64,000 nucleotides of DNA from Chryseobacterium populi (lineage in GTDB: Bacteria; Bacteroidota; Bacteroidia; Flavobacteriales; Weeksellaceae), in the NCBI RefSeq assembly GCF_000282115.1, contig NZ_AKJY01000035.1:42184-106183 (forward strand), written 5' to 3'. The notes beneath the pieces were generated by a model that was not told the DNA's origin, did not search any database, and saw nothing but the letters and a program-made list of their open reading frames with translations. Of the stretch, positions 34,471 to 42,093 are shown piece after piece. The translations under genes and the position numbers were made by a program. The number at the start of each line of letters is the position of its first letter. Positions within the stretch are counted from its first letter, which is position 1.

Positions 34471-35874
34471 ATGAGTCAATTTGATGTTACCGTAATAGGT
34501 TCTGGTCCTGGTGGTTATGTTGCTGCAATCCGTGCAGCGCAATTAGGCTTCAAAACAGCAATTATTGAAAAATACCCAACTTTGGGCGGAACTTGCCTTA
34601 ACGTTGGATGTATTCCGTCAAAAGCGCTTCTAGACAGTTCTGAACATTTTGAAAATGCGAAACATAATTTTGCTGGCCACGGGATCATTATCAATGAGCC
34701 GCAAGCTGATATCGCAAGAATGATTGAGCGTAAAAACGAAGTGGTAAAGCAGAATACAGATGGTATCAATTACCTGATGAATAAAAATGCAATCACTGTT
34801 TTTGAAGGAGTGGGAAGTTTTGAATCAGCTACCCAGATCAAAGTAACTAAAAATGACGGTTCATCAGAAATAATCGAATCTAAATATACCATTATTGCTA
34901 CCGGTTCTAAACCCTCTTCCTTACCTTTTATCAGCATTGATAAAGAAAGAGTGATTACATCTACAGAAGCATTAAACCTTAAAGAAATCCCTAAGCATTT
35001 AGTGGTAATCGGCGGTGGGGTGATCGGTCTTGAGCTTGGTTCTGTTTACTTAAGATTAGGAGCTCAGGTTACCGTTGTTGAATTTATGGATAAGATCATT
35101 CCTGGAATGGACGGAGCTTTAAGTAAAGAATTAACAAAGGTTCTTAAAAAACAGGGAATGAAGTTTATGCTTTCTACGGCGGTTTCAGCTGTTGAAAGAA
35201 ACGGAGATTCTGTGAAAATTACCGCTAAAGATAAAAAAGGAGAAGAAGTAGTTGTAGAAGGGGATTATTGCTTGGTTTCTGTAGGAAGAAGACCTTACAC
35301 AGATGGTCTTGCTCTTGAAAAAGCAGGAGTGGAACTTGACGAAAGAGGAAGAGTAAAAACAAATGATCATTTACAAACCAATGTTGCCAATATTTATGCA
35401 ATCGGTGACGTAATCAAAGGAGCAATGTTAGCTCATAAAGCCGAAGAAGAAGGAGTTTTGGTTGCTGAAATTTTGGCCGGACAGAAACCACATATCAATT
35501 ATAATTTAATTCCTGGCGTTGTTTACACATGGCCGGAGGTTGCCGGAGTTGGTAAAACTGAAGAGCAGCTGAAAGAAGAAGGAGTAGCTTACAAAGTAGG
35601 TTCTTTCCCGATGAGGGCTTTAGGTAGAAGCCGTGCAAGCGGTGATGTAGATGGTCTGGTGAAAATTATTGCAGACGAAAAAACCGATGAGGTTTTAGGG
35701 ATGCACATCGTAGGCGCAAGAGCTGCAGATCTTATTGCAGAAGGTGTTATCGCAATGGAATTCCGTGCAAGTGCTGAGGATATTGCAAGAAGTTCACACG
35801 CTCACCCAACGTATGCAGAAGCTATTAAAGAAGCTGCATTGGATGCTACGGCGAAAAGGCCTATCCATATGTAA
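34471..35874 (+). CDS. lpdA: Dihydrolipoyl dehydrogenase (E3)
   Basis: The E3 flavoenzyme shared by pyruvate, 2-oxoglutarate and branched-chain 2-oxoacid dehydrogenase complexes and the glycine cleavage system; reoxidises lipoamide using NAD. 467 residues: FAD motif GSGPGGYVAAIRAAQLG, redox disulfide GGTCLNVGCIPSKAL, NAD motif GGGVIGLELG, FAD-contact IGDVIKGAMLAHKA, and the C-terminal active-site HAHPTYAEAIKEA. Full length. Monocistronic with a strong promoter and a terminator. Confidence 0.96.
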   Translation: MSQFDVTVIGSGPGGYVAAIRAAQLGFKTAIIEKYPTLGGTCLNVGCIPSKALLDSSEHFENAKHNFAGHGIIINEPQADIARMIERKNEVVKQNTDGINYLMNKNAITVFEGVGSFESATQIKVTKNDGSSEIIESKYTIIATGSKPSSLPFISIDKERVITSTEALNLKEIPKHLVVIGGGVIGLELGSVYLRLGAQVTVVEFMDKIIPGMDGALSKELTKVLKKQGMKFMLSTAVSAVERNGDSVKITAKDKKGEEVVVEGDYCLVSVGRRPYTDGLALEKAGVELDERGRVKTNDHLQTNVANIYAIGDVIKGAMLAHKAEEEGVLVAEILAGQKPHINYNLIPGVVYTWPEVAGVGKTEEQLKEEGVAYKVGSFPMRALGRSRASGDVDGLVKIIADEKTDEVLGMHIVGARAADLIAEGVIAMEFRASAEDIARSSHAHPTYAEAIKEAALDATAKRPIHM

Positions 35875-35908
35875 TGCCTGATGGAACATTTAAAAATTTA
35901 AAATAAAA

Positions 35909-35936
35909 AAGAGAAGCCAGCGCTTCTCTTTTTTTT
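35909..35936 (+). terminator. Terminator after lpd
   Basis: Nine-base stem AAGAGAAGC / GCTTCTCTT with loop CAGC, then eight T. Confidence 0.88.
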
Positions 35937-35973
35937 GGCATAAAAATGGGGATTGATTTTGTAAATTGTAATT

Positions 35974-36828
35974 ATGAAAAATATTTTTATTAGTTTGATG
36001 TTTTTTGTAGGAATTAATTCATTTGCCCAGGAAGCAGGAAAAGCGGGTGAGCTTTTAAAAAATGAAGCTTCCACAACAGAGATGAAATCTTCCGGAAATG
36101 CAAAATCCAATAATAAAGTTTTTGATCAGTCAAAATACCGAAATACAGAAAGTCAAAATACCAGATCAAAAAATCCCAATTATCAGTGGAACAGAAACTA
36201 TGGCTATGCAGAAGTCTTTCTGCGTATTCCCGAGCAAGGCTTTTTCACTGTTGAAGTTGATGATCAGACGATTTCAAACGGTTCCGGGAAATATCGTTTT
36301 TTTGATTTATCATCCGGCAGGGTTCCGATCTCCATCTATGATAATGGATTTTTAATTTACAGAACAACATTAATGCTTCGGAATAACAATAGAATGGTGC
36401 TGGATTTCTTCACCAGTGAAGGCTTATATTTATTGGATTCATATCCTGTTCAGGGACAATATTCAGGCTTCAGCGACTGGAATGATGTCTGGAACAGCCC
36501 TTATGGAAGCCAGTCTGGAAACTGGAATAATTGGGAGAATGTAATGGAAGATGCTGCCTTCAGCAGGTTTTTTGAAATGTTGGAGAGAAATGAAAAATTT
36601 GATGACGGTAAAATGGCAATGATCAATCAGCAGATGCGAAGCACAATGTTCACTTCTTACCAGATAAAAAGCCTGGTGAAATCTTTAAGCTTTGATAGGA
36701 ACAAATTGGATCTGGCTAAGTCTATGTACCGGAAATGTGCCGATAAAAACAAATACTTTTTAGTTTACGATGCGTTCGATTATGAAAGCAGCAAACGGGA
36801 GCTCATGGAATTTATAACAAAATCATAA
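35974..36828 (+). CDS. DUF4476 domain-containing exported protein
   Basis: A 284-residue protein with a signal peptide (NIFISLMFFVGINSFAQ), an Asn/Ser/Lys-rich low-complexity linker, a beta-rich middle (YAEVFLRIPEQGFFTVEVDDQTISN) and a C-terminal helical DUF4476 domain (ISRFFEMLERNEKFDDGKMAMINQQ-like: FSRFFEMLERNEKFDDGKMA). The family is of unknown function, common in Bacteroidota. Monocistronic; convergent with the Lrp-like gene. Confidence 0.85.
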   Translation: MKNIFISLMFFVGINSFAQEAGKAGELLKNEASTTEMKSSGNAKSNNKVFDQSKYRNTESQNTRSKNPNYQWNRNYGYAEVFLRIPEQGFFTVEVDDQTISNGSGKYRFFDLSSGRVPISIYDNGFLIYRTTLMLRNNNRMVLDFFTSEGLYLLDSYPVQGQYSGFSDWNDVWNSPYGSQSGNWNNWENVMEDAAFSRFFEMLERNEKFDDGKMAMINQQMRSTMFTSYQIKSLVKSLSFDRNKLDLAKSMYRKCADKNKYFLVYDAFDYESSKRELMEFITKS

Positions 36829-37009
36829 AGTAAACGTTTCTCTTTTTATTGGCAGATTGTATTCATGGGAAGGCTGTCTTAAAATTCCTGCCTGATGACA
36901 ACTTTTATCATTTAAAAGGTTCTCAGAGCAATTTCTTACCATTAATCTGTATCGAATTTCAGAGACCAGTCATAATTATTAATCCTGAAAAGAGTAATAA
37001 ACAAATGAG

Positions 37010-37041
37010 TAATTCCCGAAACCAATAATTTCGGGAATTAT
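37010..37041. terminator. Hairpin between convergent genes
   Basis: Stem TAATTCCCGAAA / TTTCGGGAATTA around a short loop. A T-poor tail makes it a modest terminator. The rest of the gap (36829-37103) shows nothing else. Confidence 0.6.
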
Positions 37042-37103
37042 TCTTAATAGCCCTGTTAAAATTGGTAGCTGTAAAATAAATTGTATTCACTGCCGAATTT
37101 AAT

Positions 37104-37571
37104 TCATCTTTTGTTGGATGCTGCTGTAAAGTGGTCAAAAAGATTTTCAATCCTTACTTCTGATAGCTGTATGGAAGTCGTTGGGGTTCCATAGGGAATT
37201 AATCTGTCGATAAGATTTTCGAGATGGGAGCTGTCTTTCAGAATACATTCTGTAATTAAGCAAAATTCGCCAGTTATCCTTTTGCAAGTCATTACTTCAG
37301 GAAATTTAGGTAAGTCAGCAATAAATTTTCTGAAATCATCATTTTTAAATTTTAAACTGATCAGAACTTTTAATCCATATCCCAATTTCTCAAAGTCAAT
37401 ACCTATACTGAAATTTTTTATTACCTCAAGATCAATTAAATTCAAAATTCTTTCTTTTGTAGCCGACTGCGACAGCGAAATCTTTCTTCCTATCTCCGCA
37501 TAGCTTAATCTTGAGTTGTTGCATAAAATCTTGAGAATCTTATAGTCAAATTCATCTAAAACTATTTTAAT
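37104..37571 (-). CDS. Lrp/AsnC-family transcriptional regulator with apparent ATT start
   Basis: A 155-residue Lrp/AsnC protein when read from an ATT codon at 37571: KIVLDEFDYKILKIL, then helix-turn-helix LSYAEIGRKISLSQSATKERI, then the RAM ligand domain (FEKLGYGLKVLISLKFKND, CKRITGEFCLITECI). A complete N-terminal HTH is encoded in frame, but no ATG, GTG or TTG occurs between the upstream in-frame TAA and residue 44 (TTG at 37445, inside the HTH end). ATT fits the position where other members have ATG. It is either a rare start codon, which would give low or autoregulated expression, or a start-codon mutation. Divergent from the AhpD-like gene at 37685. Confidence 0.8.
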   Translation of the reverse strand: MKIVLDEFDYKILKILCNNSRLSYAEIGRKISLSQSATKERILNLIDLEVIKNFSIGIDFEKLGYGLKVLISLKFKNDDFRKFIADLPKFPEVMTCKRITGEFCLITECILKDSSHLENLIDRLIPYGTPTTSIQLSEVRIENLFDHFTAASNKR

Positions 37572-37684
37572 TGCTAAACTGTATTTTAAAAATTAAATTA
37601 GTTAAAAATAGTAAAATATACGGTTGAATCCGCTTTTTTCGACAGACTATTTTATCCGAAATTTGATAAACAAAATCTAAAGAT

Positions 37685-38137
37685 ATGACAAGAATAAAAT
37701 TATCAGAAAATGGAAAAACAGCCTTTGAAAAGCTGATCGGGCACAATACTGAAATCTTGAAAAAATGGAACGAATTAGAGGTAGCGCTATGGAATAATAG
37801 CTCTTTGGACAAAAACTTGTTGGAACAGATCCGAAGAACAACTGCTTTTGAAAACGGCTGTGAATATTGTATGGTAAAAGGAGGAAAACCGGATTTTGAC
37901 CAAACACAAATTAGAATATCATTAACAACCGCATTTGCTGCATTATTTTGCAAAGATCATCGTTCCATTTTCGAAGGGCATTTTGATATGTTGAAAGAAC
38001 ATTTCTCTGAGGAAGAAATTTCGGAGCTATGTACATTTATCTCATTTGTGAATGCTTCACAGAAATTAGGAAAAGTATTTAATCTGACAGAAGATCTGCA
38101 GACAGATGCGGCTGCAAAATTAAAAGATATTCTGTAA
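37685..38137 (+). CDS. Carboxymuconolactone decarboxylase (AhpD-like) family protein
   Basis: A 150-residue protein with the redox pair in FENGCEYCMVKGGK (cysteines 59 and 62). The conserved His three to four residues after the second Cys, as in AhpD, is missing, so its mechanism may differ. Cytoplasmic. Divergent from the Lrp-type regulator, which may control it (inference from the arrangement). Only distantly similar to the CMD protein at 10330. Confidence 0.86.
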   Translation: MTRIKLSENGKTAFEKLIGHNTEILKKWNELEVALWNNSSLDKNLLEQIRRTTAFENGCEYCMVKGGKPDFDQTQIRISLTTAFAALFCKDHRSIFEGHFDMLKEHFSEEEISELCTFISFVNASQKLGKVFNLTEDLQTDAAAKLKDIL

Positions 38138-38245
38138 ATATTGCATTGACAAAAAAGTGGTCTCAAAAGTATGACAGTCCGTTTTCATTTTAAGAAGTTT
38201 ATCCAATAGCTTTATCCCAAAATCTAAATCAATGTTTTAAAGTTT

Positions 38246-38698
38246 TTACATCATTTTGAGATGATCATAAAATTGAGATGATTTTACCGGTGCAATATTG
38301 AACTGTATTCCGAAAGTGATTCCCTTAAAATATTTTTCTTTATGTATTGGCAGGGCATATCCTGTATTAAGATACATCAGATTGAAAAGAGAGAAACCGA
38401 GCCTGGGTTCTACAGAATAAGGGTTTAGTGATACTCCAAATAACTGTCCTTTGATATTGGTATAATGAAAACTAACTTCAGGAAGAAATTTATTTTCCCT
38501 GTTTATTCTGGTATAAAGAAACGAAGCTCCGGCTATTAAAGACTGTGCACTGGAATCATTGGTTTTAAATTCCAGCCCTGCTTGCAGAACATTGCGGCCG
38601 GTATAACGGTAAGCCAGATTAATGGACGTTTTATTTAAAACCTGAGCAGTGACCGGGAAGTTAAAAAGCAAGAGGAATAAAAAACTGTAAAGCTTCAT
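38246..38698 (-). CDS. Small exported beta-barrel-like protein
   Basis: A 150-residue protein. A signal peptide (KLYSFLFLLLFNFPVTAQ), then alternating-residue beta strands with frequent Tyr/Phe (INLAYRYTGRNVLQAGLEF, LPEVSFHYTNIKGQLFGVSL), suggesting a small outer-membrane barrel. No named family recognised. The ATG at 38698 is chosen because the upstream in-frame codon would put eight residues before the signal peptide. Monocistronic; divergent from cvfB. Confidence 0.72.
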   Translation of the reverse strand: MKLYSFLFLLLFNFPVTAQVLNKTSINLAYRYTGRNVLQAGLEFKTNDSSAQSLIAGASFLYTRINRENKFLPEVSFHYTNIKGQLFGVSLNPYSVEPRLGFSLFNLMYLNTGYALPIHKEKYFKGITFGIQFNIAPVKSSQFYDHLKMM

Positions 38699-38801
38699 GA
38701 TAAGAGTTTTATTGATTGTCAAATGTAAGTTTTATTTGATAACTATTTTATTTTCTGTCGAGCGTCATGAAGAGAAAAAAAAAATTCTGCTTAATTATCC
38801 G

Positions 38802-38809
38802 TAACTTTG
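38802..38809 (+). promoter_or_regulatory. Promoter -7 element for cvfB
   Basis: TAACTTTG, a TAnnTTTG match, 19 bases before the ATG. Confidence 0.5.
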
Positions 38810-38828
38810 CAGACTAATTTGATCATTA

Positions 38829-39653
38829 ATGCTACTCGGAAAAACTCAGACTTTAAAAATTTCAGAAAAAATAAGTTCAGGATGGATACTCACTGACGAA
38901 TCTGGTGAAAAGGCTTTTTTACCCAAAATTTTCATGCCGGAAGAAAAAGAAATCGATGAAGAAGTTGAGGTTTTCGTATACCAGGATGATAATAAACTGA
39001 AAGCAACGACTGAAATTCCGTTGGCGGAAGTTGGGGAATTTGCCGTAATGAACTGTGTACAGAGCCTTCCTAGTGGAGCGTTTATGGATTGGGGAATCAT
39101 CAAAGATTTATTCATTCCCTACAAACAGCAGAAATCTAAAATCATTGAAGGGAAAAGATATCTGGTCAATATTTATGTGGATGAAGACCTTGATCTGATC
39201 ACAGGAACGACTAAATTCAAAAGGAACCCGCAATATGATAACCTGCCTTTTCAGAAAGGAGATAAGGTAGACCTGATTTTAATGAATGAAAGTGAGCTGG
39301 GCTGGAATGTGGTGATCAACAAAAAATATATCGGATTGATTTATGCATCTGATGTATACAAGAAACTGTATCCGCTATCTGAAGAAACAGGCTATATAAA
39401 AGCGATTCGTGAAGATGGTAAAATTGATGTTTCCCTGCAGCCGGAAGGATTTGAAAATATTGATGAATTCAAACAGAAAATTCTTGATAAATTAGAGGAA
39501 AACTACGGTCTTCTGTACCTTTCCGATAAATCTTCGCCGGAAGAGATCAAAGATGAGATTCAGATGAGTAAAAAGAATTTCAAAAAGGCAATCGGCGGGC
39601 TTTATAAAGATAAAATTATAGACATTCTGGAAGACAGGATAAAATTATTATAA
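38829..39653 (+). CDS. cvfB: S1-like RNA-binding protein, CvfB family
   Basis: A 274-residue protein with three S1-type OB folds and a C-terminal winged helix, as in Staphylococcus/Streptococcus CvfB, an RNA-binding virulence regulator. Landmarks are EVEVFVYQDDNKLKAT, FMDWGIIKDLFIPYKQQ and the last 55 residues with ITSPEEIKDEIQMSKKNFKKAIGGLYK-like winged helix (SPEEIKDEIQMSKKNFKKAI). Its RNA targets are unknown. Monocistronic with a perfect-palindrome terminator. Confidence 0.9.
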   Translation: MLLGKTQTLKISEKISSGWILTDESGEKAFLPKIFMPEEKEIDEEVEVFVYQDDNKLKATTEIPLAEVGEFAVMNCVQSLPSGAFMDWGIIKDLFIPYKQQKSKIIEGKRYLVNIYVDEDLDLITGTTKFKRNPQYDNLPFQKGDKVDLILMNESELGWNVVINKKYIGLIYASDVYKKLYPLSEETGYIKAIREDGKIDVSLQPEGFENIDEFKQKILDKLEENYGLLYLSDKSSPEEIKDEIQMSKKNFKKAIGGLYKDKIIDILEDRIKLL

Positions 39654-39657
39654 AAAC

Positions 39658-39685
39658 AAAACGGGCAGAAATTTCTGCCCGTTTT
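39658..39685 (+). terminator. Terminator after cvfB
   Basis: AAAACGGGCAGAAA / TTTCTGCCCGTTTT, a 28-bp perfect dyad ending in a T-run. Confidence 0.88.
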
Positions 39686-39689
39686 TTAT

Positions 39690-39869
39690 TTAGTTTCTGT
39701 TTTTAATCAGTAGCCATCCGTTGTATATTCTACCGTCAATAACTTTGATAATATACCAGTAATTGCCTGTTGGTAATGGTATTGAATTGTATTTTCCGTC
39801 CCATTCGAAAGCTTTTTTGTTGATTGTTTCCTTGAAAACAGGAGTTCCCCGTCTGTCAAAACACTCATT
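39690..39869 (-). pseudogene. Remnant of a T9SS type B (gliding-motility C-terminal) sorting domain
   Basis: On the minus strand 59 codons before a stop read FDRRGTPVFKETINKKAF, then EWDGKYNSIPLPTGNYWYII and KVIDGRIYNGWLLIKNRN. This is the end of a type IX type B C-terminal domain (FDRxGxxxF...WDGxYNGxPLPTGxYWY...G). An in-frame TGA (39870-39872) cuts it off; further upstream the same frame continues (KLSTVNPRKVFFSLQRINRN) without a T9SS-type protein body. So only a decayed fragment of a secreted adhesin-like gene remains. The cargo protein is lost. Confidence 0.75.
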
Positions 39870-39987
39870 TCAGTTCCGGTTGATTCTCTGCAAAGAAAAA
39901 AATACTTTACGGGGATTAACAGTACTTAATTTGGAATACCATTCTGTAAACCTGATGTATGTCATATAATTTTGTTTATTTTTTTTG

Positions 39988-40005
39988 TTTAACAATTTTG
40001 TCAAA
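39988..40005. promoter_or_regulatory. TetR operator 1
   Basis: TTTAACAA-TT-TTGTCAAA, an 18-bp dyad. It covers the -33 TTTG (39997-40000) of the tetR promoter. Confidence 0.75.
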
Positions 40006-40027
40006 ACGTTTGTTTGGTTTATATTTG
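39997..40027 (+). promoter_or_regulatory. Promoter of tetR (and efflux operon)
   Basis: TTTG (39997-40000), 19-base spacer, TATATTTG (40020-40027); ideal spacing; ATG 20 bases after the -7 box. Confidence 0.85.
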
Positions 40028-40037
40028 CACAAATTTG

Positions 40038-40055
40038 TTTAACAAAAATGTCAAA
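40038..40055. promoter_or_regulatory. TetR operator 2 over the start codon
   Basis: TTTAACAAAAATGTCAAA: same half-sites as operator 1 with changed centre, exactly 50 bp downstream. It includes the ATG at 40048, so repressor bound here would block transcription just past the start site. Confidence 0.7.
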
Positions 40056-40641
40056 TCAAGCAAAAAAAGACCAAACACAAGAATTGATCAAAGAGACAAC
40101 GAAGAATTTATTCTTTGTGAAAGGGAAGTTTGACGCTACCACTCAGGAAATTGCTGATGCAGCTGGAGTCAACAGAACGCTTATCAACTACTACTTCCGC
40201 TCGAGAGATAATCTTATCCAGATTATTTTTGATGAAGCTCAGAAGGTTGAGAAGGAAAAATCTGAAATCATCATGAACTCTGATTTGCCTTTTAAAGAAA
40301 AGATGAGCCAGTTTATTGAAGGAAGTCTGGCTACAAGTCTTCAATATCCATATCTGGAAACTTATATTGTTTCACAGATCAACAAAGGAAACTGTCATAA
40401 AAAAGATATCGAGGAAGACGAACTGAAAAAACTGTACAAGGATATTGAAGGCGAAATGAAATTGGGAAATATTGCTACGATGAAGCCTATCCAGTTTCTT
40501 TTAAATATGGTTTCTCTTTTGGTTTTCCCAAGTGCGATACGCCCGCTTCTGATGGAAAATCTGATGATTGATGATAAAGAATTTGACCTGATTATTTCAG
40601 AACGAAAAGAGATTATTCTGAATATGTTATTTAAAAATTAA
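40048..40641 (+). CDS. TetR/AcrR-family transcriptional repressor
   Basis: A 197-residue repressor with an N-terminal TetR HTH (KGKFDATTQEIADAAGVNRTLINYYFRSRDNLIQIIF) and a C-terminal ligand domain. The ATG at 40048 is chosen because the frame further upstream runs through the promoter. It precedes a complete RND efflux operon and carries two identical-pattern operators at its own promoter, so it is probably an autorepressor that also limits tolC-hlyD-acrB by readthrough. The inducing ligand is unknown. Confidence 0.93.
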   Translation: MSNQAKKDQTQELIKETTKNLFFVKGKFDATTQEIADAAGVNRTLINYYFRSRDNLIQIIFDEAQKVEKEKSEIIMNSDLPFKEKMSQFIEGSLATSLQYPYLETYIVSQINKGNCHKKDIEEDELKKLYKDIEGEMKLGNIATMKPIQFLLNMVSLLVFPSAIRPLLMENLMIDDKEFDLIISERKEIILNMLFKN

Positions 40642-40731
40642 GAATGTTAAAGTATTTTTAAATATGATTCGTTCTTTAAAAATAAATACCTGATAAAAAC
40701 AATATTAAAAAAATAAACGAAGTATAAAATT

Positions 40732-42084
40732 ATGAAAAGAAAACGTATAACTGCACAAAAGCTAAAAATTGGGATAGCGGCTGCATTTATGATTTTCGGC
40801 TTTTCATCAGTGTCTGCTCAACAGCAGGTTTCCCTGCAGGAAGCTATTAAACAGGCACTTCAGAACAAAGCAGAAGCTAAGAAGGCTGCTTTACAGATCA
40901 AAAAAGCTGAATACAAAATTGATGAAGCCAGAGCCGGAGCTTTACCACAGGTGAGTGCTACAGCGGGTTTAACTTATAATCCTATTATTCAGGAGTCATT
41001 GCTTGAATTTGGAGGGGAAAGAATAAGAGCTCAGTTAGGACAGCCATGGAGTTCTACTGCTTCTGTACAGGTTCAGCAGGCTATTTTTGATCAAAGAGTC
41101 TTTACAGGCCTTAAGGCAGCGAAATCAACAAGAGAATTCTACATTCTGAATGCTCAGCTGACTAATGAACAAATCATCGAAAATGTTGCAACAGCCTATT
41201 ATCAGGTATTTGTACAGGAAGAAAATCTGAAAACGGTAGAAGCAAGCTATGCCAATACGGAAAGAGTAAGGAATGTGATCAAAAGTTTAGTTGATAATGG
41301 TTTGGCAAAGGCAATTGATCTGGATAGAACGAATGTTCAGTTAACCAATATTGGTTCAAACAAACAGACGTTGATTAATTCGGTAGAGCTTTCAAAAAAT
41401 GCTTTGAAATTTTATATGGGGGTTCCTATCAGTACAGATATTGCACTTGAAGAAAAAACAATCGAGCCAAAACCGGAACTGATTGCCAGTAATGTAAACC
41501 TTGACGACCGTACGGAGATCAAAGTTTTAAATAAAAACAGAGAGCTTCTTGTATATAATAAGAAAGCAACGGAAGCTTATCTGTATCCTACCGTAAACCT
41601 GGTAGCAAATTACGCCTGGGGTGGACAAGGAGGAAAATTCCCTCTTACAAATGGGATCAACAAAGGAGTTCTCTGGAGTGATTATTCAGCGATTGGTTTA
41701 AATATAAACATTCCGATTTTCACCGGTGGAGCTACAAAAGCTAAGATCAATCAGGCGGAAATTGATATTCAGGATTTAGACCAGGATATTCAGAATACCC
41801 AGCTAAACTTAAGTTTGGATTATAAAAATGCAGTTACCAATATGGAAAATGCATTGATCAATATCGAAAGTATGAAAGATAATGTGGGTCTGGCAGAAAG
41901 GGTTCAGAAAAACACGCAGTCAAATTATCAGTATGGTCTGGCAACATTGACGGAAGTTCTGGATGCTGAAAATGCTTTGACACAGGCAAAACAGAACTAT
42001 TCAAACGCATTATTGGATTACAAGCAGGCTGAGATCAAATTAATAAAAGCTAAAGGAGAATTAAGCACATTACAAAACCCATAA
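40732..42084 (+). CDS. TolC-family outer-membrane efflux protein
   Basis: A 450-residue outer-membrane channel of a tripartite pump. Signal peptide (IGIAAAFMIFGFSSVSAQ), then two repeats of helix-strand-helix with long coiled-coil stretches (ALQNKAEAKKAALQIKKAEYKIDEARAGALP; the second half has NYQYGLATLTEVLDAENALTQAKQ). The YGLATLTEVLDAE motif is diagnostic. 90 bp after tetR, 9 bp before the adaptor gene. Confidence 0.94.
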   Translation: MKRKRITAQKLKIGIAAAFMIFGFSSVSAQQQVSLQEAIKQALQNKAEAKKAALQIKKAEYKIDEARAGALPQVSATAGLTYNPIIQESLLEFGGERIRAQLGQPWSSTASVQVQQAIFDQRVFTGLKAAKSTREFYILNAQLTNEQIIENVATAYYQVFVQEENLKTVEASYANTERVRNVIKSLVDNGLAKAIDLDRTNVQLTNIGSNKQTLINSVELSKNALKFYMGVPISTDIALEEKTIEPKPELIASNVNLDDRTEIKVLNKNRELLVYNKKATEAYLYPTVNLVANYAWGGQGGKFPLTNGINKGVLWSDYSAIGLNINIPIFTGGATKAKINQAEIDIQDLDQDIQNTQLNLSLDYKNAVTNMENALINIESMKDNVGLAERVQKNTQSNYQYGLATLTEVLDAENALTQAKQNYSNALLDYKQAEIKLIKAKGELSTLQNP

Positions 42085-42093
42085 TAAACTATA

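Noticed and set aside
39763..39969. Plus-strand reading frame of 68 codons
   Set aside because: It runs antisense to the T9SS sorting-domain remnant and shows no family features; the minus strand explains this DNA.
40642..40731. Imperfect inverted repeat (TTTTTAAA ... TTTAAAAA) between tetR and tolC
   Set aside because: AT-only arms with a poorly matched stem; neither a convincing terminator nor an operator.
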